From a virus, in the IMG/VR virus record IMGVR_UViG_3300028361_000012, positions 124,001 to 188,000 of that record: a stretch of 64,000 nt of DNA; one strand, given 5' to 3'. The notes under the pieces are model-generated. The model was not told the DNA's origin and did not search any database. It saw nothing but the letters and a program-made list of their open reading frames with translations. A program made the translations under genes and the position numbers. Positions 48,033-55,616 of the stretch are shown one piece after another. Each line of letters starts with the position of its first letter. The first letter of the stretch is position 1.

Positions 48033-48479
48033 ATGGAACAATTTGAATGGTTAATCGCAAAAATATTATTTCCTATGTTGATTAGTTGGTTATTTTTTAA
48101 ACTTGTTGAATACTTAACAAATAAAATATCAATAAGAGACTATGAATTTGAAGGTGATGATTTAGTGAATGCTAAAACAAAAGTTATTTGGTATTATGCT
48201 GATAACAACAAAAATGGAATAAAATATTCTAATAATAAATATTACTTCAAAGTATTTACTCAGTTTTTTAAAGGAGAAGAAGGTAAAATGGTTACACTTG
48301 TACTTAATAAGCCAATTAATACAGAAGACAAAAGCACTTTTGATTTTTCTACGATTGTTATTTTTAACAAAAAAGAAATGAACTTTAAAATAAGAATTAA
48401 GTTAATTAAATGGCTTATCGGTGAATGTATTAAAAATAAATTCTGTTCTTGTAGAGAAAAAAAATACCTAAATTTTTAA
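48033..48479 (+). CDS. Hypothetical protein with N-terminal membrane helix (148 aa)
   Basis: Residues 8-24 (IAKILFPMLISWLFFKL) are a likely membrane segment. The rest is a cytoplasmic basic, beta-rich domain with a Cys pair near the C-terminus (KFCSC). Follows the methyltransferase by one base, so part of the same unit. Unknown. Confidence 0.55.
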   Translation: MEQFEWLIAKILFPMLISWLFFKLVEYLTNKISIRDYEFEGDDLVNAKTKVIWYYADNNKNGIKYSNNKYYFKVFTQFFKGEEGKMVTLVLNKPINTEDKSTFDFSTIVIFNKKEMNFKIRIKLIKWLIGECIKNKFCSCREKKYLNF

Positions 48480-48480
48480 T

Positions 48481-48510
48481 AGAGCCTCATATTTTCACTG
48501 ATGCTCTTTA
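48481..48510 (+). terminator. Probable terminator after the methyltransferase unit
   Basis: AGAG..CAT and ATG.CTCT arms around a loop, then TTTATTT. Weak stem. Confidence 0.4.
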
Positions 48511-48616
48511 TTTGAATATGGAAAGTTTTTACAAAAATTTTAAAAATAAATGATAGATTTCAGATTTAACAAACAATTCATAGACTAAAGAAAAATAATA
48601 TTCTTTAAAACACTTA

Positions 48617-48650
48617 TTTCCAATGCATTAATTTGTGTTGGAAATTTTTT
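48617..48650 (+). terminator. Intrinsic terminator
   Basis: TTTCCAA (48617-48623) and TTGGAAA (48638-48644) followed by TTTTTT. Confidence 0.6.
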
Positions 48651-48677
48651 ATTTAAAAAAGATTTGGTTTTTTTGAA

Positions 48678-48702
48678 ACAAAAGTGTTAAATTTGCGTAT
48701 AT
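48678..48702 (+). promoter_or_regulatory. Phage promoter of the tRNA-cluster type
   Basis: ACAAAA 48678-48683 and CGTATAT 48696-48702, spacing 12. GAAACAAAAGTGTTAAATTTG matches the promoters at 11288 and 15254, with a TTTG at the -33 position. Confidence 0.7.
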
Positions 48703-48734
48703 TTAATTGAGACAAAAAATTATAAATTTAGAAT

Positions 48735-49640
48735 ATGCAAAATCCATCATTAAAAACACAAAATGAACTATTAAAATTACAAAACCCACAAACAATAGAA
48801 AGGCAACTAAAATCTAATAAGTTGATAACTAACACATCTATTGCAATTTTTAATTGTATTGATAATAATGATTTTTCCGATTTAGATAGAGATGTGTTTA
48901 ATACTTTTAAAATATCTACCCTTAAATCAATTTCTATAATGAATTCAGCTAATAATTTTGACTACGAGTGTGATTATGCTAAACTCACAATGACAGACCC
49001 ATTTTCTACTTGGAGTTTAGTTAGAGCTCAATTTGAATCCTTTTGTAATTTTAATAACATTATGATTCAGCAAAATTCAGAAGAAGAAAAAGAGCTTAAA
49101 TATCTTGTTTGGAAAATGTCTGGATTGAAAAATAGACAAACATATTCAGCAACAACTCAAGAAAATATAGAAAAAAAGGAAACGGAAAGGTTGGAAATAG
49201 AAAACATAAAATCACAAATAACCTTAAACAGTTTTTTTAATTTATTAACAACAAAGTCACAAGATGTTTTAAGAAATGTTGATAAAAATAACTGGAAAGT
49301 TGTAATAAATTCTGATTCAGCAAAAAAAGTTGGATGGCAAGAATTATTTGAAAGGTCTGGTGTTAATTTTTCTGGACTTAGCAAATTTTACACTTACCTC
49401 TCCACATGTACTCATCCAACTTATTTGTCGTCAATTCAATTTGTAGATATTTATAATATTTCTAATGACGATGATAAAATAACAAGGTTTGCCCTCGAAT
49501 TTTCAAATATAATTATGTCTTTTTTCATTATTGATTTATGTAATTATTCAAAAAAAATAAAAAATTATTTTGATACTCTTCCTGAGTCAAATAGAACTTT
49601 GATTAATATGAATAATATGTTTAGAACATCCAACTATTAA
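48735..49640 (+). CDS. Hypothetical helical protein (301 aa)
   Basis: Largely alpha-helical, Asn/Ser-rich. The core (FSTWSLVRAQFESFCNFNNI and FYTYLSTCTHPTYLSSI) resembles HEPN/DUF5677-type proteins encountered near restriction or defence genes, but this is a weak resemblance without a recognisable RxxxxH motif. It has its own strong promoter of the tRNA-cluster type. It lies between the methyltransferase and the nuclease/translocase genes. Confidence 0.55.
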   Translation: MQNPSLKTQNELLKLQNPQTIERQLKSNKLITNTSIAIFNCIDNNDFSDLDRDVFNTFKISTLKSISIMNSANNFDYECDYAKLTMTDPFSTWSLVRAQFESFCNFNNIMIQQNSEEEKELKYLVWKMSGLKNRQTYSATTQENIEKKETERLEIENIKSQITLNSFFNLLTTKSQDVLRNVDKNNWKVVINSDSAKKVGWQELFERSGVNFSGLSKFYTYLSTCTHPTYLSSIQFVDIYNISNDDDKITRFALEFSNIIMSFFIIDLCNYSKKIKNYFDTLPESNRTLINMNNMFRTSNY

Positions 49641-49699
49641 GAATTTCCTATAAAAATAAAGACATTAAAAAAATAATTAATGATTTAATTGCAGGATAA

Positions 49700-49726
49700 A
49701 CAAAATAGCTTTACATTTGCATATAT
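49700..49726 (+). promoter_or_regulatory. Variant promoter
   Basis: ACAAAA 49700-49705, TACATTTG 49712-49719 and CATATAT 49720-49726. Spacing is 14 rather than 12. ATG at 49742. Confidence 0.45.
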
Positions 49727-49741
49727 AAAAAAATATAAAAC

Positions 49742-50059
49742 ATGGAAAGGTTAATTTTTAAATGCACAATCTTAAATGAAGATGGCATTATTGAACAAAT
49801 TGGAGTTTATGATGAAAACGCTGTTTTATCAGACGGAACTGGTAAAATGCATTATAAAGTTAGAGAAAAACAAGAACTTATTGATGTAATTAATGAGTTG
49901 AAAAACAGTAAAGATGCTGTTGAATTTGAAATGATGACAAGTGATGGAACAGAGGTTATTCTTGTAGATAATAAATATTTCAGAACTGATGGAGATAAAA
50001 ATAAGTCTAATGATTTATTAGACTTAAATAATTGTAAGTTGTATTCTTTTAATGGTTGA
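49742..50059 (+). CDS. Hypothetical protein (105 aa)
   Basis: Beta-strand-rich start (MERLIFKCTILNEDGIIEQI) with an acidic helical middle and a polar tail. Single-gene unit with a promoter and a terminator. Unknown. Confidence 0.55.
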   Translation: MERLIFKCTILNEDGIIEQIGVYDENAVLSDGTGKMHYKVREKQELIDVINELKNSKDAVEFEMMTSDGTEVILVDNKYFRTDGDKNKSNDLLDLNNCKLYSFNG

Positions 50060-50090
50060 AAATTCATAAAACAACATAATTCTAATTTAA

Positions 50091-50121
50091 AAAAGTCAAG
50101 CTCCACAGTTTGACTTTTTAT
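50091..50121 (+). terminator. Intrinsic terminator (duplicated sequence, copy 1)
   Basis: AAAAGTCAA and TTTGACTTTTT around the loop GCTCCACAG. The same sequence recurs at 51256-51286. Confidence 0.85.
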
Positions 50122-50192
50122 TTTTAAGCACCATCTTAAATCTCACCAATTTACACTCAGAAAAAGTTTTAAAATAAATCTATTTATAGTCA

Positions 50193-50690
50193 ATGGAACC
50201 ATTTGAATATACAATAAGAAAAGCAACAAACAAAGATAGGTTTGGAGTTGCGAGATTAATTCTAAGAACATTTAAACCATTTGATAGTTTTTTATCTTTA
50301 GAATTTGTAGCTGATTCAATATTAAATCACGGATTTGATGAAGATGACCTTGTTATGCTTGTTGACGGAAATAGAGTTGGCTTTCACTCTCTTTGTGAGT
50401 CTAATATTTGCCATGCATGGCTTGAGGATGAGGCTGCTTATTATGAGGGAAAAAAAGGTCTTCATGGCGCTTTATTCTGCATCCACCCAGACTTTCAGAG
50501 AATTGGACTAGGGTCAAAGTTCATCCAATTTGAAAGAGGATATTTTAAAGATAAGTACGATTATATTTGGGGAGGAGCAAATGATAAATTGAATAATCTA
50601 TCTTTTTGGAAAAAAAATAGAGACTTTATAAAAGAGAGCTCAAGTTTTAAAACACAAAAAACAGGTTCAACATCAGTTTTAAATTTGTAA
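50193..50690 (+). CDS. GNAT-family acetyltransferase (165 aa)
   Basis: The acetyl-CoA-binding motif is clear: ALFCIHPDFQRIGLGSKFIQF (Q/RxxGxG/A type). The N-terminal strand-helix IRKATNKDRFGVARLILRTF and the C-terminal FWKKNRDF segment fit the fold. The acceptor is unknown; phage GNATs may modify tRNA-linked amino acids, toxins or proteins. Followed after 3 bases by the next gene. Confidence 0.82.
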   Translation: MEPFEYTIRKATNKDRFGVARLILRTFKPFDSFLSLEFVADSILNHGFDEDDLVMLVDGNRVGFHSLCESNICHAWLEDEAAYYEGKKGLHGALFCIHPDFQRIGLGSKFIQFERGYFKDKYDYIWGGANDKLNNLSFWKKNRDFIKESSSFKTQKTGSTSVLNL

Positions 50691-50693
50691 ATT

Positions 50694-51230
50694 ATGAAAA
50701 ATATAAGAGAAGAAGTGAGAAAATTATTAAGTGAACTCTTGTTCACTGAAACTGTTACCACAGCAACAGAACCACCTTTTTTTGAGGAATTTGATATGGG
50801 GTCAGAATTTCAATATGGTTTTAAAACAGAAAATGGAAATGTATATTATTTATCCCTTAAGCAGACAAAAGTAAAAACAAAAAATCAAGATGTAATAGAG
50901 GCATCAGCGGAGTCATTAAGTGATGATGGCATAATAGGTTTTTATGCAGTAAACTTTTATAGTTCAGATGAGAATCCAAACAACAGCGTAGCCTTTAGTC
51001 AGATAACTGGAGTGCATGAACAATTTGCTATTTTATCCCACCTAGTTTGGCTTATTAATTATTTCTCAGAAAAACACAATGAAGATAGGATAATGTTTTC
51101 AGCAGAGCCAAGAAGAATGAAATTATATTCAAATGCATTTGATAATTTTAAAGATAATTTCCATATTTTTGGCCCAGATAACTTTGACTCCTCATATGAA
51201 CATAATCAAGTCCTTATGATAAAAAAATAA
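50694..51230 (+). CDS. Hypothetical protein (178 aa)
   Basis: Begins MKNIREEVRKLLSELLF, then a Thr/Ala linker and a beta-rich domain ending HNQVLMIKK. The N-terminal helix plus linker is a pattern seen in proteins that dock to virions, but nothing firmer is visible. Unknown. Confidence 0.5.
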   Translation: MKNIREEVRKLLSELLFTETVTTATEPPFFEEFDMGSEFQYGFKTENGNVYYLSLKQTKVKTKNQDVIEASAESLSDDGIIGFYAVNFYSSDENPNNSVAFSQITGVHEQFAILSHLVWLINYFSEKHNEDRIMFSAEPRRMKLYSNAFDNFKDNFHIFGPDNFDSSYEHNQVLMIKK

Positions 51231-51255
51231 TCCGTCCAAAATTCTTAATTTAACA

Positions 51256-51286
51256 AAAAGTCAAGCTCCACAGTTTGACTTTTTTG
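51256..51286 (+). terminator. Intrinsic terminator (duplicated sequence, copy 2)
   Basis: Same arms and the same GCTCCACAG loop as the terminator at 50091. Confidence 0.85.
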
Positions 51287-51296
51287 CATATTTGAA

Positions 51297-51321
51297 ACAT
51301 TTATTTAATTTCTTCGTATAA
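51297..51321 (+). promoter_or_regulatory. Phage promoter ACATTT-N12-CGTATAA
   Basis: ACATTT 51297-51302, CGTATAA 51315-51321, ATG 51328 only 7 bases on. Confidence 0.75.
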
Positions 51322-51327
51322 TAAATT

Positions 51328-51540
51328 ATGGAGATTAAATTGGCACAAGAGGATATGATTGAGATGGCAGGACACTTCTTGTCGTACCATGAATATATGT
51401 CAATGACAGACTTTGAGAGATATTGTCACTCAAGAGACTTAATCAAAGAATGGAACTGTTTGCCGCTGGAGCAAAGAACTCAGAAGTCATTTGATATTGA
51501 ATTATTAGGATTTGAAGTTGAAAGTCCTGTCTGGGTGTGA
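51328..51540 (+). CDS. Small hypothetical protein (70 aa)
   Basis: Acidic, His/Met-rich (EMAGHFLSYHEYMSMTDFER). Single gene between two promoters. Unknown. Confidence 0.5.
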   Translation: MEIKLAQEDMIEMAGHFLSYHEYMSMTDFERYCHSRDLIKEWNCLPLEQRTQKSFDIELLGFEVESPVWV

Positions 51541-51541
51541 A

Positions 51542-51566
51542 ACATTTTTTTATTATCTGCGTATAA
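51542..51566 (+). promoter_or_regulatory. Phage promoter (nuclease/translocase), with GAACCAATA leader
   Basis: ACATTT 51542-51547, CGTATAA 51560-51566, GAACCAATA 51574-51582; ATG 51591. Confidence 0.75.
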
Positions 51567-51590
51567 CAAGTTAGAACCAATAAGAAAATT

Positions 51591-52178
51591 ATGAAAATCA
51601 ATCTGCAACATCAATTCCAAACAAAGTCTCACGACCTTGCTGGCCTATTTGAAGGTGTCAATAGAATGTCTGCTTTTATGAAAAGACTTGAAGAGCATTC
51701 TTTAATTGACCCAGCAAGATATGAATCAAATATGTACCTTGGAGATGGGTTTGAATTTTTCATTGAACTTCTTCTTGCACTTCATCCAGTTGATAGCAGA
51801 CTTGGAGTATATAACTATTCGCCAGTTCAATCAAATGATAATGGAGTTGATGGAATTGGAGTTAATATTAAGATGGAACCATGTGTGGTTCAAATTAAAT
51901 TCAGAGCCAATACACAGTCTCTGCTGACCTCAAACATTGACCACCTATCCAATCTATTCTCAGATGGAATGCTCGCACACAACGTTGTATCAGACAATGA
52001 TAATCCAAAGAATTATCGTCACTTTGTGTTTACAACCGCTGAGGGTCTTCACTTTTACACAGACCAGGAGATGTTTAAGAGCAAAGTTCGATGTGTTGGA
52101 TATAAGCAACTTAAGTCAATGGTAGATAATAATATGCCATTCTGGAATAAAGTTAGAGAAATTGTTAAAGAAATATAA
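51591..52178 (+). CDS. Mrr-like PD-(D/E)XK endonuclease (195 aa)
   Basis: Restriction fold seen as GDGFEFFIELLLALHP (helix with Glu), NDNGVDGIGVN (catalytic D87) and CVVQIKFRA (Q101-x-K103), the D...QxK form of the motif used by Mrr and Type ISP enzymes. A four-base gap separates it from the DEAH translocase gene, and its leader matches that of the adenine methyltransferase. It is therefore probably the nuclease subunit of a split restriction system. Confidence 0.8.
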   Translation: MKINLQHQFQTKSHDLAGLFEGVNRMSAFMKRLEEHSLIDPARYESNMYLGDGFEFFIELLLALHPVDSRLGVYNYSPVQSNDNGVDGIGVNIKMEPCVVQIKFRANTQSLLTSNIDHLSNLFSDGMLAHNVVSDNDNPKNYRHFVFTTAEGLHFYTDQEMFKSKVRCVGYKQLKSMVDNNMPFWNKVREIVKEI

Positions 52179-52183
52179 AAATC

Positions 52184-53713
52184 ATGAATGTATTAGACAG
52201 GCTATATCCTTACCAAAAGGATTCGGTTACAACTACTTTTTACAATTACAAGGGAATTATATGTCTTCCGACAGGCACGGGAAAGACATTTTGCCAGGCT
52301 GCAATTATTGCAAATGACATTGCGATGAACCCAGACCAGTTTAGAATGTATGTAATCAATGCGCCAAGAATTCTTTTAACATACCAACTTCTTAAAGAGG
52401 TGTATGGATTTCTTGTTCACTATGGAATCGAAGCAAGATATTCCTTTGTACACTCAGGTGGAAAGACAGAAGAATCCGAACTTGAAGCAATGAGAGTGGA
52501 GGCTAATGTTGATGGTCACGATATTCCTTTTTCAGAAATAGGCTCTGGAACATCAGTTGATGGTATCAAGGATATGATGAAAAAATCCAAGGAACAGGAA
52601 CTTCCCTTGATTATGTTTTCGACATATAATTCTGCTGATAAAATTGAAATGGCTAGACAACAGCTTTATAAGCAACCAATATCAATTATCCTTAATGATG
52701 AGGCTCATTACCTTGTTCAGGAACAGTTTCATGATATTTTGCACACAATGTCTTCTTCTCGTTGTTATTTCTTTACAGCAACTTTAATCAATACCCCTTC
52801 TGATAGTGGTCGTGGTATGAATAATGCAAAATTGTATGGAAACATACTTTATCAAATGATTCCACGAGAGGCCATTGCGCTTGGAAAAATGATACGTCCT
52901 CGATTGCATATCGTTAAGACAGATGATGTTTATAATAGCATGGATTATGATAAAAGCATTAGCAAGATTATCTATGAGTCTTTTAATCAACACGGAGCTG
53001 CTATTGGCGATAAATTAAGTCCAAAGATTTTAATTTCTGTGAAAGGTACTGGAGATATTAAAAAGTTTATTGCAAGCAAAGAATACAAAATGCTTAGACA
53101 GGATGGGGTTGACATTTATTCCATTGCATCACACGAAGAAATAGGAAATGATATTAATGGAGAAAAATTTAGGAGACAAACCTTTTTAAAGAATTTAAAG
53201 AAGGATGAAAACAATAAATCAAAGAAAATAATTGTTCTTCATTACGATACAATGGCTGAAGGAATATCTATTAATGGCTTCACTGGAATTATGCCATTAA
53301 GAACTTTAAATAAAAGCAAGTTCCTTCAAACTTTTGGTAGAGCCGCACGCCTTGATAAAGACGATAGACAAAAACTACAGGAGGGAATTATAACTCCAGA
53401 TGACTTACACCTATTCAATAAGCCATATGCTTATATAATTATTCCAAATGTAATTCAGAGTAATGAAGATGATAGAGTTAATTTGACTCAGCTGATAACA
53501 GAGCTTCGAAGTTACGGGTTCAATCCATCAGAGGATATTATTTCATCATCAAGAGTAAATGGAATTCCAGAAGTTGAAGAGTTGAATGGATTGAATGATA
53601 TAAAAATTAAGATTCCTAATATTGGAGAACTTATTGAGAACCTTGAGGCAGAGATTGAGAGTGAAATAAATGCAAAGCTTTCTAAAAAAGAATTTTTATT
53701 AAAAAATTTATAA
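52184..53713 (+). CDS. DEAH-box SF2 helicase/translocase (509 aa)
   Basis: Motif I LPTGTGKTFC, motif II NDEAHYLV (D172-E-A-H175), motif III FFTATLIN, motif V-like LHYDTMAEGISINGFTG and motif VI QTFGRAARLDKDD. The two RecA folds fill the protein. The C-terminus (ENLEAEIESEINAKLSKKEF) is helical and may be a coupler. This arrangement resembles the ATPase of Type I/III/ISP restriction enzymes. Co-transcribed with the Mrr-like nuclease. Confidence 0.9.
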   Translation: MNVLDRLYPYQKDSVTTTFYNYKGIICLPTGTGKTFCQAAIIANDIAMNPDQFRMYVINAPRILLTYQLLKEVYGFLVHYGIEARYSFVHSGGKTEESELEAMRVEANVDGHDIPFSEIGSGTSVDGIKDMMKKSKEQELPLIMFSTYNSADKIEMARQQLYKQPISIILNDEAHYLVQEQFHDILHTMSSSRCYFFTATLINTPSDSGRGMNNAKLYGNILYQMIPREAIALGKMIRPRLHIVKTDDVYNSMDYDKSISKIIYESFNQHGAAIGDKLSPKILISVKGTGDIKKFIASKEYKMLRQDGVDIYSIASHEEIGNDINGEKFRRQTFLKNLKKDENNKSKKIIVLHYDTMAEGISINGFTGIMPLRTLNKSKFLQTFGRAARLDKDDRQKLQEGIITPDDLHLFNKPYAYIIIPNVIQSNEDDRVNLTQLITELRSYGFNPSEDIISSSRVNGIPEVEELNGLNDIKIKIPNIGELIENLEAEIESEINAKLSKKEFLLKNL

Positions 53714-53728
53714 AAATTCAGAATTAAA

Positions 53729-53841
53729 AATAAATTTTGCAAGTTAACAATTTTGTTTTAACTTCGCTACTAAATAATAAAAATATGTCAACTTTAATTG
53801 AAAAAATCAAAACAGCATTTACTGATGCCTACAAGGCAAAG
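53729..53841 (+). repeat. Direct repeat, copy 1: promoter and 5' end of yqeY
   Basis: Near-identical to 55152-55263, including ATAAATTTTGC, GTTAAC, TTTTGTTTTAACTTCGC and the first codons of yqeY. Confidence 0.85.
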
Positions 53842-53877
53842 AATCTTGAGTTAAGGATTGGATTGTTATGGAACTGA
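53785..53877 (+). pseudogene. Truncated copy of yqeY (30 codons)
   Basis: MSTLIEKIKTAFTDAYKAKN matches the first 20 residues of YqeY at 55207 with two changes, then diverges and stops at TGA. It is a partial duplication joined to unrelated sequence. With its promoter it could still produce a short peptide. Confidence 0.7.
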
Positions 53878-54037
53878 AGAGAATACAATTTTCCAATGGT
53901 TCGGTGGGCAAAACAGAATTATAGAATCTAAAGATATTGAGTCAAGTAGAGACCATGACTCAGCTTTATTTAGAAAGATAGTTGTTGAGATTGAAAACAA
54001 TGTTCCAGAAGGAGCAAAAGAAGCAATAGACGCATAA
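53858..54037 (+). CDS. Possible C-terminal gene fragment or TTG-started small gene (59 aa)
   Basis: An open frame (DCYGTEENTIFQWFGGQNRI then a helical tail ending EGAKEAIDA) overlaps the truncated yqeY. It has no ATG; TTG 53858 is possible. It ends overlapping the next gene's ATG. The protein-like composition suggests the remains of a gene whose 5' part was replaced by the yqeY duplication. Confidence 0.4.
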   Translation: MDCYGTEENTIFQWFGGQNRIIESKDIESSRDHDSALFRKIVVEIENNVPEGAKEAIDA

Positions 54038-55140
54038 TGAAAGATATAGCAGAATTTCAGAAATTATTTAAAGTTAACTTCCCAGTGGAGGAGTATTATC
54101 AGTATTACTTAGATACGATGATGAAATCTCCTTTTTATGCTGGGGTTGGTCTTCTTGTAAAAGAGTTTGAGCAATATGAGAGAGATGTTGAAGAGCTTGG
54201 GTATAAAAGCGCAAAGTCTTACAAGCTTGACTATGCTTTGCCTCTTCTTAAAAACTTCATCATCAACTCTGAGCCTCATAAAAATCTTATGAACTGGGAG
54301 ATGTCAGATAAATTAAGAACAAAGGATGTAATTAAAAATAATGATGATACATATTTGATTTCTATAGATTTCAAGTCAGCAAACTACAGCGCCCTTAAAA
54401 CATTTGACTCTTTTGGAGTTCTTGGAAGTTCTTGGGAAGATTTTTGCTTGCAAATGGACGTGCATCCAACTCTTTCTAAGTCAAAGTCATTTAGACAATA
54501 TGTGTTTGGAAACACAAATCCTAAGAGACTTCAAAGAAGACAGCATAGCAACATTGTAAAAATTGTTGATGCGTTAATTGAAGGTCATGATTTTGAAGAG
54601 GATGATTTTGTTTTCATTAGTCATGATGAATTCATAGTAAGGCTTCGACCTGACCACAAGCTTGCTGTTGGTAGGGTTAATATTTTGCTTACTGCAGTTG
54701 GAAATATAATTGAAAGTGAAGGCATTGATATGATGACTCACTATAAAGTTATTAAGAACTCGACAATATCGAAAGGAGGAAAAGCTCTTAAAGAAGCCAG
54801 GATTCAAACACACTACAATGTTAAGATGGGTGGACTTTCAGAGAAGTATGACACTCTTTTTGCTGTATCTGGAGATAGGTTCTTCAAGTATTTTAAGAAG
54901 CACATTTTGAATGAGCCACTTGACAAAAGAGACCTTATGTTCATAAGTAATGGAGACATTGCTGTCTGGGAAGAAGAAGAGGATTCAATATCAGAAATGA
55001 TTTATCCAGAGGGTGAGCTTTCTTATGAAGAACTGGAGCATCAATATCCAGACCTTATTAAAAGGTTGAAAAAAGAAGTTGATGGTCTTAATAGCTCTCA
55101 AGTTAGAAAGATTGCCAACATAGCCTTAGAGCTTAAATAA
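54037..55140 (+). CDS. Unknown protein with polymerase-palm-like motifs (367 aa)
   Basis: I do not recognise the family with certainty. Three segments in order recall polymerase motifs: LISIDFKSANYSALKTFD (like motif A, a strand ending in Asp), FRQYVFGNTNPKRLQRRQ (basic helix, like motif B) and FVFISHDEFIVRL (His-Asp-Glu after a strand, like motif C of family A polymerases). The C-terminal third is mixed. It could be a minimal nucleic-acid polymerase or unrelated. It overlaps the fragment upstream by one base. Confidence 0.45.
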   Translation: MKDIAEFQKLFKVNFPVEEYYQYYLDTMMKSPFYAGVGLLVKEFEQYERDVEELGYKSAKSYKLDYALPLLKNFIINSEPHKNLMNWEMSDKLRTKDVIKNNDDTYLISIDFKSANYSALKTFDSFGVLGSSWEDFCLQMDVHPTLSKSKSFRQYVFGNTNPKRLQRRQHSNIVKIVDALIEGHDFEEDDFVFISHDEFIVRLRPDHKLAVGRVNILLTAVGNIIESEGIDMMTHYKVIKNSTISKGGKALKEARIQTHYNVKMGGLSEKYDTLFAVSGDRFFKYFKKHILNEPLDKRDLMFISNGDIAVWEEEEDSISEMIYPEGELSYEELEHQYPDLIKRLKKEVDGLNSSQVRKIANIALELK

Positions 55141-55151
55141 AATAATTATAA

Positions 55152-55263
55152 ATAAATTTTGCGGGTTAACATTTTTGTTTTAACTTCGCCTTAAATAATA
55201 AAAAATATGTCAACTTTAATTGAACAGGTCAAAACAGCATTCACTGACGCTTACAAAGCTAAG
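55152..55263 (+). repeat. Direct repeat, copy 2: promoter and 5' end of intact yqeY
   Basis: Contains ACATTT-N12-CG, a degenerate form of the phage promoter, and the start of yqeY. Confidence 0.85.
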
Positions 55264-55614
55264 GAGCTTGATTTGAAGAATGTAATCGGAACTATCAAAG
55301 GTGAAATTGAAAGAGAGTCGAAAGACCCTAAGAATATTTCTGATGATGAGGTATCTAAGGAGCTTAAAAAAATGCTTAAGAAGAACAGTGAAGCTATTGA
55401 TAAGACTGGAAACCCTTCTCTTACTGATGTGGAGATTGCTTTCATTGATTCTATCTTGCCAAAGCAAATGTCTGATGCTGAAATTGATGAGAAACTTAAA
55501 GAACTTGTTGATGGTGGTGCAAACCACATCGGAAGAATCATGGGAGGGTTCAAAGGGTTGAACGCTGATATGAATGTTGTAAAAACTAAGGCTGACGCAA
55601 TTCTAACAAAATAA
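55207..55614 (+). CDS. yqeY: GatB/YqeY-domain protein
   Basis: 135-aa helical protein homologous to the tRNA-binding tail of the amidotransferase GatB and to a domain fused to some GlnRS enzymes. MSTLIEQVKTAFTDAYKAKE, ESKDPKNISDDEVSKELKKM and PKQMSDAEIDEKLKEL are family-typical. GGANHIGRIMGGFKG matches the conserved GxxxxGxxMG...KG region that contacts the tRNA elbow. With four Gln-anticodon tRNAs and GluRS in this window, a role in Gln-tRNA handling is an attractive inference. Confidence 0.88.
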   Translation: MSTLIEQVKTAFTDAYKAKELDLKNVIGTIKGEIERESKDPKNISDDEVSKELKKMLKKNSEAIDKTGNPSLTDVEIAFIDSILPKQMSDAEIDEKLKELVDGGANHIGRIMGGFKGLNADMNVVKTKADAILTK

Positions 55615-55616
55615 TT

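Larger units (their letters stand above)
48511..48734 (+). other. Intergenic region between the methyltransferase unit and the 301-aa gene
   Basis: It holds a second terminator-like hairpin and the promoter at 48678. Apart from an 11-codon ORF I see nothing else in it. Confidence 0.5.
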
